Counted from the first letter of the stretch, positions 16,018 through 25,543 are shown. The stretch is DNA of 34,546 nt from Azonexus sp. (GCA_030691385.1 JAUYEI010000092.1:1-34546), one strand, 5' to 3'. The notes: generated by a model from the sequence alone, not told the origin. Translations and numbers: made by a program.

Positions 16018-17021
16018 GGCCGGACCGGATTGCCGTAGAAGCGCTCGTCGGGCAGCTTGCCGCCGATCAGTGCCGAGTTTTTGCCCGCAAGCTGGTTGAA
16101 AAAGAATTCCAGTTCGCCCCGCGCGGCCTGGCCACTGACCGCCCGCATCTGGCTGACGGCCAGCGAATCGGCCACCGCCTGCGGTGTCAGCAGGTCGATG
16201 CGCTTGGCGACCAGCTCGCCGCATTGCAACGCGTTCTTCTGGCACCAGTTCAGGGACGTTTCGTAGGCGGCCATCACCTTGGCCTGCAGGGCTTCATCCG
16301 CCATGGCCTTGCCGATGACCGTAATGCCGGCCTGCGGAATGCGTGCCTCCCGCCCGTAAAGGCGGCCCCATTCCTGTTGCAGGTCGACGCTGCGGTGGAG
16401 TTCCGGCGCGATGAGGCTGACCGGGAAGGACTGGGTCTTGCGCAAGGCCATCGATACGGCGGGTTCGGCGAGCAGGGCGTGGTCGACGCGCCGGGTGATC
16501 AGCAACTGCATGGCGTCGAGCGGCGAAGCGACGTAGCGCAGCTTGAAGTCCTTTTTCGGGTCCAGCCCCTGCTTTTCGGCGATGAGCCCGAAGACGATGT
16601 CCGGCATGTCGGCCCGGAAGGGCATGGCGATTTCCTTGCCGCGAAAATCGGCCAGCGTCCTGGCCTTGGCATCGCGCGACACCAGCCACAGCACGCCCCA
16701 GGTCGAGACATTGAGCAACTTCAGCCCGACGCCCCGGTTGTAGAGGTTGGCCGCGACATTGCTCGGCATGGCGACGAAATCCGCCTTGCCGCCCAGAGCC
16801 AGCACCCGTAGTTGATCCGGATCCTTCCAGACGACGAACTCGACGCTGTCGGCGACATCCTTGAGTGCCCCGGTTTCCATCATGTGGATCAGCGGCGTCG
16901 ATACAGCAGCGGGCGGGCCGGCCAGGATCAGCTTGGGAAGTTTGTCGGCCCGGGCCGGCGTCAGCAGCGACAGCCAGCCCAGTGCGAGCAGGGAAAGGAA
17001 ACGGAACAGGGACAGGATCAC
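16014..17021 (-). CDS. ABC transporter substrate-binding protein, NMT1/SsuA-like
   Basis: A 335-aa periplasmic binding protein with a signal peptide ending ARA-DK (about residue 25). The NMT1/SsuA/TauA-type fold is suggested by GPPAAVSTPLIHMMETG, LALGGKADFVAMPSNVAANLYNRG and DFRGKEIAMPFRADMPD. The start is a GTG at 17021 with GGAGAG nine bases upstream. Members of this family bind nitrate, sulfonates, thiamine precursors or other small anions, and the ligand cannot be read from the sequence. It sits between a Fur-box TonB receptor and the permease, so it may take over what the receptor imports. Confidence 0.85.
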   Translation of the reverse strand: MILSLFRFLSLLALGWLSLLTPARADKLPKLILAGPPAAVSTPLIHMMETGALKDVADSVEFVVWKDPDQLRVLALGGKADFVAMPSNVAANLYNRGVGLKLLNVSTWGVLWLVSRDAKARTLADFRGKEIAMPFRADMPDIVFGLIAEKQGLDPKKDFKLRYVASPLDAMQLLITRRVDHALLAEPAVSMALRKTQSFPVSLIAPELHRSVDLQQEWGRLYGREARIPQAGITVIGKAMADEALQAKVMAAYETSLNWCQKNALQCGELVAKRIDLLTPQAVADSLAVSQMRAVSGQAARGELEFFFNQLAGKNSALIGGKLPDERFYGNPVRP

Positions 17022-17039
17022 AGGTTCAGGCTCTCCAGG

Positions 17040-19100
17040 TTAGAAACTGCCACGCCAGGCGAGCTGGAACGAACGGCCGGGCGACTTGATTTCCCAGCCG
17101 GAAACGCCTTCGGTCAGGTGTTCGTGGTAAGTCTTGTCGGCCAGGTTCCTGACGGCAAAACGCAGGCTCTGGCCCTTGGCAAAGGCCCAGGTGGCGCCGA
17201 GGTCGGCGGTGACGAAACCGGCCGTGGCGTTTTCGGCGCCCTTGGTGAATTGCGTCGCGACGCGGTCCTGGCGGTCAACCAGGCGCAAGGTAAAGTCGCC
17301 CTTGACGCCGGGCATGACATTGCCCAGCCAGCCTAGCGACATCTCGTCGGCTGGCATCTGGAATAGTGGCTCATCGAGGTCGTTGTTCGTGCCGCGCAGC
17401 ATCGAGTAGCCGGCCGTCAGCCATTGGCCATTGACAAACTGCCAGCGGGCCTTGGCCTCGATGCCCTTGATCGTTGCGCCGCCAAGGTTGACGGTTTTTT
17501 TGCAGTTGGCGGCATTGGGTGCGCCGCAGGCGGTAGTCGCGCTGGTGCCGGTCAGGATCTGGCCGGTGATGAAATTGTCGATCTGGTTGTAGTAGGCCGA
17601 AACCCCGTAGTTAAAGACGGCATTCGCCCCTTTGATGCCAATTTCGAACTGGTCGGCCTTTTCGGCCTCGACTTCCGGGCTGCCGGCATAGTGGTAGCCG
17701 TCGCCACGCAGGCCGGATTCGTAGCGTTCGCGCATGCCGGGGGCGCGGAAGGCACGGGCGTAGTTGGCATAGGGGCGCAGCAACGGGGTCACCTCGTAGA
17801 TCGCGCCGAGGCTGCTGGAGATGGCGCTGTCCTTGCCGTCGAGGCCGCTGGTCCGTGCGCCGTTGTTCATGCTGTCGGCGCTGCTTTTGACCGTGTCATG
17901 ACGCAGGCCGGCCAGCAGGTTGAGCTTGCCGAAGCGCATGTCGTCCTGAACGTAGAATCCCAGGGCCTTGATGCTGGCGTTCTGGAACGGGTTGTTGGCG
18001 GCGAAGGTGGTGAAGGTCGGCGCCGCCGCCATCATGCGGTCCGGATTGCCGGTCATTTCCCAGGCATTGACACCGAACGAGACCAGATGCTGCGGGTGGA
18101 CCAGCCAGTCGGCCTTGGCGTCGAAGCCGTCGGTCTGGAAAGTGACGTTGTTGGTAATGATGTCGCGGTTCAGCCAGTTGGCGTAGGCGTAGATTTGCCG
18201 CTCCATTTCCTGGCGATAGACCCGCACGTCGAGATTGAGCGGGGTGTCGCCGCTGCCCTTGCGGCTGTAACCCACTTCGTAGAGACGGCGTTCCTGTTCC
18301 GGCGAGCGCACCGTCGTGCTGCGCGTGGCCGGGTTGGTCGGGTGCGGGCGAGTCGAGCCGGGATACCAGACATCCTCGTCCCGGTGCAGTTGGGCCGAAA
18401 CGCGCAATTGCTGCTGGGCATCGATGCGGAAGCGATACTGGCCGATGAAGCTGTCGGAGTCGTAGCCGGTACGCTTGACCGTGCCTTCCGGCGACTTGTA
18501 ATCGTCGATACGGGCCAGCGAGGCGCCAAGCATCAGGGCGTGGTCGCCGCTGCTGGCGTTCATCACGGCCGTGCCGCGCAGGCCCTGGCTGGCCGAATCA
18601 AAGGAGGCGGCTGCCTCGACACCAATGCCGGGAACGAAACGGGCCTGTGGCAGCAACACGTTGATTGCCCCGCCCAGCGCTCCCGTCCCGTAGAGTACCG
18701 ACGAGGCGCCCTTGACCACCTCGACGCGCTCGGCCATGCCCAGCGACATGAACGATGCGATGGCACCGGCCGGCTGCGCCGAGTTGAAGCGCACGCCATC
18801 GACCAGCAAGACCACGCTGTCCTTGCCGAGGCCACGTATCACGGGGTTCTGGCCCTGCGCGCTGTCGTTGGAAACGGCAATACCCGGTTCGCCGCGCAGG
18901 GCGCCACCCAGATTTTGCCCGCCGCGCCGGGTGATTTCCTCGCGCTCAAGCGTGGTGGTCGAGATGGGCGTTTCCAGATCGGTGGCGGCATAGCCCTTGG
19001 CCGTGACATTGACCGGGGAAAGGGAGGTTTCTTGAGCGTTTACTGGGGAAAAAGCGACCAACAGGGCAAACGCCAAAGGATTGAGGCGAGGCAAGTCCAT
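17040..19100 (-). CDS. TonB-dependent receptor, heme-type boxes
   Basis: A 686-aa receptor with a signal peptide (MDLPRLNPLAFALLVAFSPVNA). The plug holds NPVIRGLGKDSVVLLVDGVRF and VEVVKGASSVLYGTGALGGAINV. In the barrel, FRAP (about 451) and SPEVEAEKADQFEIG (about 475) flank a histidine (GYHYAG), the arrangement typical of heme receptors. It ends FQLAWRGSF, an aromatic barrel terminus. A CGAPNAANC pair in an extracellular loop may form a disulfide. GGAG lies about ten bases before the ATG. It is the first gene of the TonB, binding protein, permease, ATPase, nnrS operon behind a Fur-like box. Heme, or another iron or copper complex, is plausible. Confidence 0.88.
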   Translation of the reverse strand: MDLPRLNPLAFALLVAFSPVNAQETSLSPVNVTAKGYAATDLETPISTTTLEREEITRRGGQNLGGALRGEPGIAVSNDSAQGQNPVIRGLGKDSVVLLVDGVRFNSAQPAGAIASFMSLGMAERVEVVKGASSVLYGTGALGGAINVLLPQARFVPGIGVEAAASFDSASQGLRGTAVMNASSGDHALMLGASLARIDDYKSPEGTVKRTGYDSDSFIGQYRFRIDAQQQLRVSAQLHRDEDVWYPGSTRPHPTNPATRSTTVRSPEQERRLYEVGYSRKGSGDTPLNLDVRVYRQEMERQIYAYANWLNRDIITNNVTFQTDGFDAKADWLVHPQHLVSFGVNAWEMTGNPDRMMAAAPTFTTFAANNPFQNASIKALGFYVQDDMRFGKLNLLAGLRHDTVKSSADSMNNGARTSGLDGKDSAISSSLGAIYEVTPLLRPYANYARAFRAPGMRERYESGLRGDGYHYAGSPEVEAEKADQFEIGIKGANAVFNYGVSAYYNQIDNFITGQILTGTSATTACGAPNAANCKKTVNLGGATIKGIEAKARWQFVNGQWLTAGYSMLRGTNNDLDEPLFQMPADEMSLGWLGNVMPGVKGDFTLRLVDRQDRVATQFTKGAENATAGFVTADLGATWAFAKGQSLRFAVRNLADKTYHEHLTEGVSGWEIKSPGRSFQLAWRGSF

Positions 19101-19173
19101 GTCAAAAAAGCTCCAAGGAGTAAGGCTGGCTTGCGACGGCTGGCTTGCCTGAGTTAGATAAGCAATGCCTGAT

Positions 19174-19200
19174 AGTATAGCAAATGAGAATGAGTATTAA
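19174..19200 (-). promoter_or_regulatory. Fur-like box and -10 element of the TonB/ABC/nnrS operon
   Basis: AAATGAGAATGAGTATTAA (19182-19200) resembles the 7-1-7 form of the Fur box (AATGATAATCATTATC, about 10 matches in 16). On the minus strand a TATACT (-10-like) at 19174-19179 follows it directly. It lies 80-100 bases before the receptor ATG at 19100. No good -35 is visible. Confidence 0.5.
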
Positions 19201-19361
19201 TTTGATGCACGTCGGTTTTTGTGTGGAAACCCGGCTTGAAGCGAATAAGCAGAGGACCCGCCGATTGGTCTGCTGGCTATTTCCTTTTCAGACCTTGGAT
19301 CTGGGTCGAATATTGCTTGAGCTACTTCGTGATGTTGTTTTTTTGGAAAGCGAGGTGCGTC

Positions 19362-19589
19362 ATGCATGATTTCCCGAACTCAATCAATGTCAATCCAGGT
19401 TTGACCGAAGAGGCCATGTTCTGGATACGTTTGGCTGCATTTGCCGGCATTTCGGAGTACGTGCTGTCGACGGGGGCTTCGTTGCTGGATGCCGAGGAGC
19501 TTTTGTTCGGCTATTGCCTGCCGGGTGACTTGCCGTCGCGCTATGCCAGTCTTTCGGGTGGGGCGGCCAATCCGCGCGTGCTGGTTTAA
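19362..19589 (+). CDS. Hypothetical protein, 75 aa
   Basis: A small acidic ORF (MHDFPNSINVNPGLTEEAMFWIRLAAFAGISEYVLS... ending NPRVLV) with GAGGTG five bases before the ATG at 19362. The frame stays open upstream to 19221, but that part has low coding character. The helical segment FWIRLAAFAGISEYVLSTGASLLDAEEL is amphipathic, and no domain is recognised. It points away from the Fur-regulated TonB operon and toward ahpF. It could be real or chance. Confidence 0.45.
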   Translation: MHDFPNSINVNPGLTEEAMFWIRLAAFAGISEYVLSTGASLLDAEELLFGYCLPGDLPSRYASLSGGAANPRVLV

Positions 19590-19637
19590 CGGGTTTGGGG
19601 CATCGCAGACGTTTGTCGGGTTGTCGACGAGACAAAA

Positions 19638-19670
19638 GGAAATCACGCACCGTGTCGGTGCGTGATTTCC
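19638..19670 (-). terminator. Rho-independent terminator of ahpF
   Basis: A perfect 15-bp stem GGAAATCACGCACCG (19638-19652), 3-base loop and complement (19656-19670) is followed on the minus strand by TTTTGT. It lies 26 bases beyond the ahpF stop codon and may also stop transcription from the small plus-strand ORF. Confidence 0.85.
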
Positions 19671-19695
19671 GGGTAAAGCGGGCTGACCGAATCGA

Positions 19696-21261
19696 TCAGG
19701 CCGGCGCCGAACTACGGATCAGGTGATCGAAGGCGCTGAGCGAGGCGGTGGCGCCGGCACCCATGGCGATGATGATCTGCTTGTAGGGCACGGTCGTGCA
19801 GTCGCCGGCGGCGAAGACGCCGGGCAGGTTGGTCTGGCCCTTGGCGTCGATTTCGATTTCGCCGAAGCGGCTCAGGTTGAGCGTGCCTTTGAGCCAGTCG
19901 GTGTTGGGTAGCAGGCCGATCTGGACGAAGATGCCTTCAAGTTCGACATGCCTGATTTCTTCCGTTGCGCGGTCCTTGTAGGTGATGCCATTGACTTTCT
20001 GGCCGTCGCCGGTGACTTCGGTGGTTTGTGCCGATTTGATGACGGTGACGTTGGGCAGGCTGTACAGCTTCTTCTGCAGGACGGCGTCGGCGCGCAGGGT
20101 ATCGGCGAATTCGAGCAGGGTGACGTGGGCGACGATGCCGGCCAGATCGATGGCGGCTTCGACGCCGGAGTTGCCGCCACCGATGACGGCGACGCGCTTG
20201 CCTTTGAACAACGGGCCGTCGCAGTGCGGGCAGAAGCAGACGCCTTTGGCCTTGTATTCCTGCTCGCCGGGCACGCTCATTTCGCGCCAGCGGGCGCCGG
20301 TGGCGAGGATGACGGATTTTGACTTGAGCGAGGCGCCGTTTTCGAGCTGGATTTCAACCAGGCCACCGGCTTCGCTGGCTGGCACCAGTTTGGCGGCGCG
20401 TTGCAGGGTCATGATGTCGACTTCGTAATCCTTGACGTGCTGTTCCAGGGCGGCGACGAGCTTCGGTCCTTCGGTATGGCTGACCGAGATGAAGTTTTCG
20501 ATGCCCAGGGTATCCATGACCTGGCCGCCGAAACGCTCGGCCAGCAGGCCGGTGCGGATGCCCTTGCGGGCGGCATAAACCGCCGCCGCAGCGCCGGCTG
20601 GCCCGCCGCCGACGACGAGAACGTCGAAGGCTTCCTTCTGGCCGAGTGCCTCGGCGGCGCGGGCGGCGGCGCTGGTGTCAACCTTGGCAAGGATTTCCTC
20701 GATGAGCATCCGGCCGGCAGCGAATTCTTCACCGTTCAGGTAAGTGGTCGGCACGGCCATGATCTGGCGGTCGTTAACTACGTCCTGGAACATGGCGCCG
20801 TCGATCATCGTGCTCGTTACGCCGGGATTGAGGACGGCCATCAGGTTGAGCGCCTGCACGACATCGGGGCAGTTGTGGCAGGACAGCGAGATGAAGGTTT
20901 CGAAATTGAAGGTGCCGGGCAGGGCCTTGACCTGCTCGATCACGGCGGCATCGACCTTGGGCGGATGGCCGCCGGTCTGCAGCAGGGCCAGCACGAGCGA
21001 GGTGAATTCGTGGCCCATCGGGATGCCGGCGAAGGTGATGCGCGGCGCTTCGCCGGGCAGGCCGATGGCGAAGGACGGGCGCAAGGCGGCGGTGCCGTTT
21101 TCGCGCAGGCTGACTTTGGGCGAGAGTTCGGCGATGTCGGTCAGCAGGCCGCGCATTTCCTGGGCCTTGGCGCTGTCGTCGAACGAGGCGACGAGTTCGA
21201 TCGGGCGTTGCAGTTTTTCGAGGTAGGCCTTGAGCTGGGCCTTGATGTTGCTGTCGAGCAT
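19696..21261 (-). CDS. ahpF: Alkyl hydroperoxide reductase subunit F
   Basis: A 521-aa flavoprotein of normal AhpF length. The N-terminal thioredoxin-like domain carries C128-H-N-C131. The pyridine nucleotide-disulfide oxidoreductase part has an FAD motif ([14 protein letters not shown], about 212), a redox-active CPHC ([12 protein letters not shown], about 343), an NADH motif ([14 protein letters not shown]) and a C-terminal FAD motif (GVFAAGDCT). It passes electrons from NADH to AhpC to reduce peroxides in the cytoplasm. GGGAGA precedes the ATG. It lies downstream of ahpC, separated by a 120-base gap holding a hairpin and a repeat copy, and a strong terminator follows it. Confidence 0.97.
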   Translation of the reverse strand: MLDSNIKAQLKAYLEKLQRPIELVASFDDSAKAQEMRGLLTDIAELSPKVSLRENGTAALRPSFAIGLPGEAPRITFAGIPMGHEFTSLVLALLQTGGHPPKVDAAVIEQVKALPGTFNFETFISLSCHNCPDVVQALNLMAVLNPGVTSTMIDGAMFQDVVNDRQIMAVPTTYLNGEEFAAGRMLIEEILAKVDTSAAARAAEALGQKEAFDVLVVGGGPAGAAAAVYAARKGIRTGLLAERFGGQVMDTLGIENFISVSHTEGPKLVAALEQHVKDYEVDIMTLQRAAKLVPASEAGGLVEIQLENGASLKSKSVILATGARWREMSVPGEQEYKAKGVCFCPHCDGPLFKGKRVAVIGGGNSGVEAAIDLAGIVAHVTLLEFADTLRADAVLQKKLYSLPNVTVIKSAQTTEVTGDGQKVNGITYKDRATEEIRHVELEGIFVQIGLLPNTDWLKGTLNLSRFGEIEIDAKGQTNLPGVFAAGDCTTVPYKQIIIAMGAGATASLSAFDHLIRSSAPA

Positions 21262-21294
21262 GTTGTTCTCCCTGTGCTGAATTTCACTGAAATT

Positions 21295-21330
21295 CCACGG
21301 TCAACCGGAAAATTTCGCTGAAATCCAAAT
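21295..21330 (+). repeat. 36-bp dispersed repeat, copy 4 (ahpC-ahpF gap)
   Basis: Reads CCACGGTCAACCGGAAAATT and continues TCGCTGAAATCCAAAT. It is intergenic, 34 bases upstream of the ahpF ATG, in the same orientation as all other copies. Confidence 0.8.
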
Positions 21331-21356
21331 GATCGAGCGGTGTGTGCCGCTCGATC
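21331..21356. terminator. Hairpin between ahpC and ahpF
   Basis: GATCGAGCGG (21331-21340) pairs with CCGCTCGATC (21347-21356), a 10-bp stem with a 6-base loop. On the minus strand, the direction of ahpC to ahpF, no T-run follows, so it is more likely an mRNA-stabilising or processing hairpin, or a leaky attenuator, that keeps ahpC message above ahpF. Confidence 0.5.
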
Positions 21357-21381
21357 CTCGATCCTGAAAACTACGGGCTAG

Positions 21382-21945
21382 TTAAATCTTGCCAACCAGG
21401 TCCAGCGACGGTGCCAGGGTGGCTTCGCCTTCCTTCCACTTGGCCGGGCAGACTTCGTTCGGGTGGCTGGCGACGTACTGGGCGGCCTTGAGCTTGCGCA
21501 GGGTTTCGGCGACGTCACGGGCGATGGCGTTGTCGTGCACTTCCATGGTCTTGATGACGCCGTCCGGATTGATCACGAAGGTGCCACGCAGGGCCAGGCC
21601 GGCTTCGTCGATATGCACGTCAAAGGCGCGGGTCAGTTGATGGGTCGGATCGCCGACCAGCGGGAACTGGGCCTTGCTGACGGCCGGCGAGGTTTCGTGC
21701 CAGACCTTGTGCGAGAAATGGGTGTCGGTGGTGACGATGTAAACTTCGGCGCCAGCCTTCTGGAATTCAGCGTAGTTGTTGGCAGCATCTTCGATTTCGG
21801 TCGGGCAATTGAAGGTGAAGGCGGCCGGCATGAAGATCACGACGGACCACTGGCCCTTCAGGTTGGCTTCGGTGACTTCGACGAACTTGCCATTGTGGAA
21901 AGCCTGGGCCTTGAACGGTTGAACCTGGGTGTTGATGAGCGACAT
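21382..21945 (-). CDS. ahpC: Alkyl hydroperoxide reductase subunit C (peroxiredoxin)
   Basis: A 187-aa typical 2-Cys peroxiredoxin. The peroxidatic cysteine is C47 in FMPAAFTFNCPTEIED and the resolving cysteine C166 in EVCPAKWKEG, so both catalytic cysteines and the C-terminal tail of the AhpC1/Prx1 type are present. The usual YPADFTFVCPTE reads MPAAFTFNCPTE here, a small departure at D to A and V to N. The start at 21945 has AGGAGA at the right spacing, and the longer frame to 22257 is rejected. It reduces hydrogen and organic peroxides using electrons from AhpF. A candidate OxyR site lies about 95-130 bases upstream. Confidence 0.96.
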   Translation of the reverse strand: MSLINTQVQPFKAQAFHNGKFVEVTEANLKGQWSVVIFMPAAFTFNCPTEIEDAANNYAEFQKAGAEVYIVTTDTHFSHKVWHETSPAVSKAQFPLVGDPTHQLTRAFDVHIDEAGLALRGTFVINPDGVIKTMEVHDNAIARDVAETLRKLKAAQYVASHPNEVCPAKWKEGEATLAPSLDLVGKI

Positions 21946-22037
21946 TGATTTCTCCTGGGTGGGTGTTGAAAATTGAAAGCAACGCCATGTTAGTGGCTGT
22001 TGTTTGATCAGGCTAATTGATTGGTCAAATATTGACG

Positions 22038-22074
22038 ATAGGTGATGGCTATTGCGCTTTGATTGTTCGATCAC
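22038..22074. promoter_or_regulatory. Candidate OxyR binding site upstream of ahpC
   Basis: ATAG (22038-22041), seven bases and CTAT (22049-22052) match one OxyR half-site pair exactly. The adjoining stretch to 22074 shows only a degenerate second half (TGAT...TCAC). Position and spacing fit activation of ahpC (minus strand). Confidence 0.5.
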
Positions 22075-22137
22075 TAGGTAAAAAGCATTAGTCAGTTTTT
22101 CCATTGGCACTATTCCGGCCCTTACGGCAGTATGAAA

Positions 22138-22151
22138 TTGATGCACATCAA
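22138..22151. promoter_or_regulatory. FNR/ANR/DNR-type box upstream of napD
   Basis: TTGATGCACATCAA is a perfect match to the FNR consensus TTGAT-N4-ATCAA. Its centre is about 84 bases before the napD ATG, so a class II promoter with a start near 22186 is plausible. It predicts induction of nap under low oxygen or nitrogen oxides. Confidence 0.85.
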
Positions 22152-22228
22152 TTGAAGTCCCCGTGCGGATCGGGATCATTGCCAGCCATGGCGGCGTTGG
22201 GCTGCCAAAGCTTGAGGAGATCGGCCGG

Positions 22229-22489
22229 ATGAATATTTCCAGCGCCATTTTGTACATCGCTCCGGAACGCCTGTATGAGGCGTGCGAAGCACTTCTCCTG
22301 ATGCCCGGGGTGGAAATTCATGCCCGGAGTCAGGAGGGTAAGGTGGTCGTTACTCTGGAGGATGACGACACGAACTCGGCTGCTGATAAATATGTAGCCC
22401 TGCATGGTGTACCCGGCGTCGCATCGGTGGCCATGGTCTATCAATATAGCGACGACGAATCAGTAGATACCGAGGAGGTAGAGGCGTGA
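22229..22489 (+). CDS. napD: NapD chaperone of periplasmic nitrate reductase
   Basis: An 86-aa NapD family protein ([44 protein letters not shown]). NapD binds the Tat signal peptide of NapA in the cytoplasm and holds back export until the molybdenum cofactor is loaded. The start at 22229 is chosen because the family begins at MNISS and GAGGAG lies upstream. The open frame to 22163 would run into the leader. First gene of napDABC, 78 bases after an FNR box. Its TGA overlaps the GTG start of napA. Confidence 0.93.
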   Translation: MNISSAILYIAPERLYEACEALLLMPGVEIHARSQEGKVVVTLEDDDTNSAADKYVALHGVPGVASVAMVYQYSDDESVDTEEVEA

Positions 22490-24999
22490 AGCTCAATCGA
22501 CGCGATTTCATCAAGGCCAACGCGGCAGCGGCGGCCATGTCAGCAGCAGGGTTGTCCGCGTCCGGTACGGCCGCGGCTCAGGGTAAGGACGAGATTCGCT
22601 GGGACAAGTCAGCCTGCCGCTTCTGCGGCACCGGCTGTGGCGTTCTGGTCGGCGTCCAGGAGGGCCGCGTGGTGGCCACCCAGGGCGACCCGGATTCACC
22701 GGTCAATCGTGGCCTGAACTGCATCAAGGGCTATTTTTTGTCCAAGATCATGTATGGCGCCGATCGTCTGAAGACGCCCCTGCTGCGCATGAAGGACGGC
22801 AAGTACGACAAGAACGGCGACTTCGCGCCGGTCTCCTGGAAACAGGCCTTCGACATCATGGAAGAGAAGGCCAAGGCGACGCTCAAGGCCAAGGGGCCAA
22901 ATGGCCTGGCCATGTTCGGCTCGGGCCAGTGGACGGTGTGGGAAGGCTACGCCGCCGCCAAGCTCATGAAGGCCGGCTTCCGCACCAATAACCTCGACCC
23001 CAATGCCCGCCACTGCATGGCTTCGGCCGTTGCCGGCTTCATGCGCACCTTCGGCATCGACGAGCCGATGGGCTGTTACGACGACATCGAGCACGCCGAC
23101 GCCTTCGTGCTGTGGGGCGCGAACATGGCCGAGATGCACCCGATCCTGTGGACGCGCATCACCGACCGCAAGCTGTCGAACAAGGGGGTCAAGGTCGCCG
23201 TGTTGTCGACTTTCGAGCACCGCTCCTACGAGCTGGCCGACATCCCGATGACTTTCGTGCCGCAGACCGATCTGGCGATCCTCAATTTTGTCGCCAATTA
23301 CATCATCCAGAACGGCAAGGTGAATCAGGACTTCGTGTCCAAGAACATCAATTTCAAGAAGAGCGCCACCGACATCGGCTACGGCCTGCGTCCGACGCAT
23401 GCCCTGGAAAAGGATGCGACCAGCAATGGTTATCCCGGCGCTGACGGCAAGCCGAAGGGCGATACCGGAAAATCCGAGGCGATCACCTTCGACGAATACA
23501 AGAAGTTCGTTGCCGAATACACCGCCGAGAAGGTTTCCAAGCTGTCCGGCGTCTCGGTCAAGGATCTGAACACCCTGGCCGAACTCTATGCCGACCCCAA
23601 GGTCAAGGTCATGTCTTTCTGGACCATGGGTTTCAACCAGCATACTCGCGGCACCTGGGCCAACAACCTCGTCTATAACATCCACCTGCTGACCGGCAAG
23701 ATTTCCGAGCCGGGCAACAGCCCGTTCTCGCTGACCGGCCAGCCCTCCGCCTGCGGTACGGCGCGCGAGGTTGGCACCTTCGCCCATCGCCTGCCGGCCG
23801 ACATGGTCGTCACCAATCCCGAGCACCGCAAGCACACCGAGGAGTTGTGGGGCCTGCCGGAAGGCACCATCCCCGACAAGATCGGTTTCCACGCCGTGGC
23901 CATGGCCCGCGCCCTGAAGGATGGCAAGGTCAATTTCTACTGGCAGCAGTGCAACAACAACATGCAGGCCGGGCCGAACATCAACGAAGAGCTCTACCCG
24001 GGCTGGCGCAAGCCGGAAAACTTCATCGTCGTCTCCGACCCGTATCCGACGGTCTCGGCGATGGCTGCCGACCTCATCCTGCCGACTTCCATGTGGGTCG
24101 AGAAGGAAGGTGCCTACGGCAACGCCGAGCGGCGCACCCAGTTCTGGCACCAGCAGGTCAAGGCGCCAGGTGAGTCTCGTTCCGACGTCTGGCAGCTCAT
24201 GGAATTCGCCAAGCGCTTCAAGGTCGAGGAAGTCTGGCCGGCCGAACTGGTCGCCAAGGCGCCGAAGCTCAAGGGCAAAACGCTGTTCGATGTGCTTTAC
24301 GCCAACGGCGTGGTGAACAAATACAAGTTGAGTGAAACCGCGGCAGGCTTCGATAACGACGAGTCCAAGCATTTCGGCTTCTATATCCAGAAGGGGCTGT
24401 TTGAGGAATATGCCGCTTTCGGTCGCGGCCATGCTCACGATCTGGCGTCGTTCGATACCTACCACCAGTCCCGCGGCCTGCGCTGGCCGGTGGTAGGCGG
24501 CAAGGAAACGCTGTGGCGCTTCCGCGAAGGCTACGATCCGTATGTCAAGAAGGGCGAGGGCGTGAGGTTCTACGGCCACAAGGACGGCAAGGCGGTCATT
24601 TTCGCGCTGCCCTACCAGCCGCCCGCCGAGTCGCCGGACAAGGAATTCGACCTGTGGCTGTCCACCGGCCGTGTCCTCGAACACTGGCACACCGGCACGA
24701 TGACCCGCCGCGTTCCCGAGCTGTACAAGGCCTTCCCGGATGCTGTCATCTTCATGCACCCGGACGACGCCAAGGCGCGTGGCTTGCAGCGCGGCATGGA
24801 AGTCAAGGTGGTTTCGCGGCGCGGTGAAATCCAGCTCCGCGTCGAAACACGTGGCCGCAACAAGCCGCCGCGTGGCCTGGTCTTCATCCCGTTCTTCGAC
24901 GCCGGTCGTCTGGTCAACAAGTTGACGCTCGACGCAACCTGCCCGATTTCCAAGGAAACGGACTACAAGAAGTGCGCCGTCAAGGTTACTCGGGCCTGA
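22486..24999 (+). CDS. napA: Periplasmic nitrate reductase catalytic subunit NapA
   Basis: An 837-aa molybdopterin enzyme that reduces nitrate to nitrite in the periplasm. The Tat signal [19 protein letters not shown] is at the N-terminus. A [4Fe-4S] cluster is set by C44, C47, C51 and C79 ([16 protein letters not shown]). Molybdopterin-binding regions follow, with MoCo ligand cysteine in [12 protein letters not shown] (about residue 176) and the C-terminal dinucleotide-binding domain ([18 protein letters not shown]). The GTG start at 22486 overlaps napD by four bases and follows GAGGAGG. The length is normal for the family. Electrons come from NapC via NapB. Confidence 0.98.
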   Translation: MKLNRRDFIKANAAAAAMSAAGLSASGTAAAQGKDEIRWDKSACRFCGTGCGVLVGVQEGRVVATQGDPDSPVNRGLNCIKGYFLSKIMYGADRLKTPLLRMKDGKYDKNGDFAPVSWKQAFDIMEEKAKATLKAKGPNGLAMFGSGQWTVWEGYAAAKLMKAGFRTNNLDPNARHCMASAVAGFMRTFGIDEPMGCYDDIEHADAFVLWGANMAEMHPILWTRITDRKLSNKGVKVAVLSTFEHRSYELADIPMTFVPQTDLAILNFVANYIIQNGKVNQDFVSKNINFKKSATDIGYGLRPTHALEKDATSNGYPGADGKPKGDTGKSEAITFDEYKKFVAEYTAEKVSKLSGVSVKDLNTLAELYADPKVKVMSFWTMGFNQHTRGTWANNLVYNIHLLTGKISEPGNSPFSLTGQPSACGTAREVGTFAHRLPADMVVTNPEHRKHTEELWGLPEGTIPDKIGFHAVAMARALKDGKVNFYWQQCNNNMQAGPNINEELYPGWRKPENFIVVSDPYPTVSAMAADLILPTSMWVEKEGAYGNAERRTQFWHQQVKAPGESRSDVWQLMEFAKRFKVEEVWPAELVAKAPKLKGKTLFDVLYANGVVNKYKLSETAAGFDNDESKHFGFYIQKGLFEEYAAFGRGHAHDLASFDTYHQSRGLRWPVVGGKETLWRFREGYDPYVKKGEGVRFYGHKDGKAVIFALPYQPPAESPDKEFDLWLSTGRVLEHWHTGTMTRRVPELYKAFPDAVIFMHPDDAKARGLQRGMEVKVVSRRGEIQLRVETRGRNKPPRGLVFIPFFDAGRLVNKLTLDATCPISKETDYKKCAVKVTRA

Positions 25000-25025
25000 A
25001 GTGTCCGGCAAAAACACGGCTGATC

Positions 25026-25060
25026 CCACGGTCAACCGGAAAAATGAGCCAAAAAGCGAA
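25026..25060 (+). repeat. 36-bp dispersed repeat, copy 5 (napA-napB gap)
   Basis: Reads CCACGGTCAACCGGAAAAAT and continues GAGCCAAAAAGCGAA in the 100-base gap between napA and napB. It is open in the napB frame (TVNRKNEPKSE), which can mislead start prediction. Confidence 0.8.
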
Positions 25061-25099
25061 TGGAGCCCCGGCTCCAAACGCTCATCGGAGGTAATGAAT

Positions 25100-25543
25100 A
25101 TGAGATTGATCACTGCACTGGCCCTGGCCGCCGGCATGCTCCTGGGGGGAGTTGGCGGCGTCAGCGCGCAGGAATTGCGAGTGAATGAGATCGGCATCGA
25201 GTCGATCGAGGGGAATCCCAAGGTCGATATGTTCCGGCCTGAAAAGGATCAGGCCACCATTCCACGCAACTTTCAGAAACAGCCGCCGCTGATCCCGCAC
25301 AGCATCAAGGGCTACAACATCACGCAGAACTTCAACAAGTGCATGGACTGCCACTCGAAAGAACGGGCCGATGAAACCGGGGCAACGAAGGTGGCCAAGT
25401 CGCACTATCTGGATCGCGAAGACAAGAAGGGATCAAATATTTCTCCGCGCCGCTATTTCTGCATGCAGTGTCACGTGCCGCAGTTCGACGCCAAGCCGCT
25501 CGTCGCCAATACCTATAAGCCGGCTGCCAAGAAGGGGGAATGA
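25100..25543 (+). CDS. napB: NapB diheme cytochrome c, electron transfer subunit
   Basis: A 147-aa periplasmic diheme cytochrome with signal peptide [20 protein letters not shown] and heme sites C81-M-D-C84-H85 and C121-M-Q-C124-H125. It passes electrons to NapA. ATG 25100 is preferred because GGAGGT lies seven bases upstream. ATG 25094 is only two bases from that SD, and the longer frame from GTG 25001 would add 33 residues encoded largely by the dispersed repeat. Its stop overlaps the napC ATG (ATGATG). Confidence 0.95.
   Translation: MRLITALALAAGMLLGGVGGVSAQELRVNEIGIESIEGNPKVDMFRPEKDQATIPRNFQKQPPLIPHSIKGYNITQNFNKCMDCHSKERADETGATKVAKSHYLDREDKKGSNISPRRYFCMQCHVPQFDAKPLVANTYKPAAKKGE

Noticed and set aside
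19203-19216. A possible FNR site TTGATGCACGTCGG near the second Fur-like box
   Set aside because: Only the left half matches; the right half is poor.
25001-25099. An extended NapB N-terminus from GTG 25001
   Set aside because: It would be encoded by the dispersed repeat and would displace the signal peptide from the start; a good SD exists for 25100.
22696-25221. An 841-codon open frame antisense to napA
   Set aside because: It mirrors napA codons in a high-GC genome, has no domain or SD, and napA is certain.
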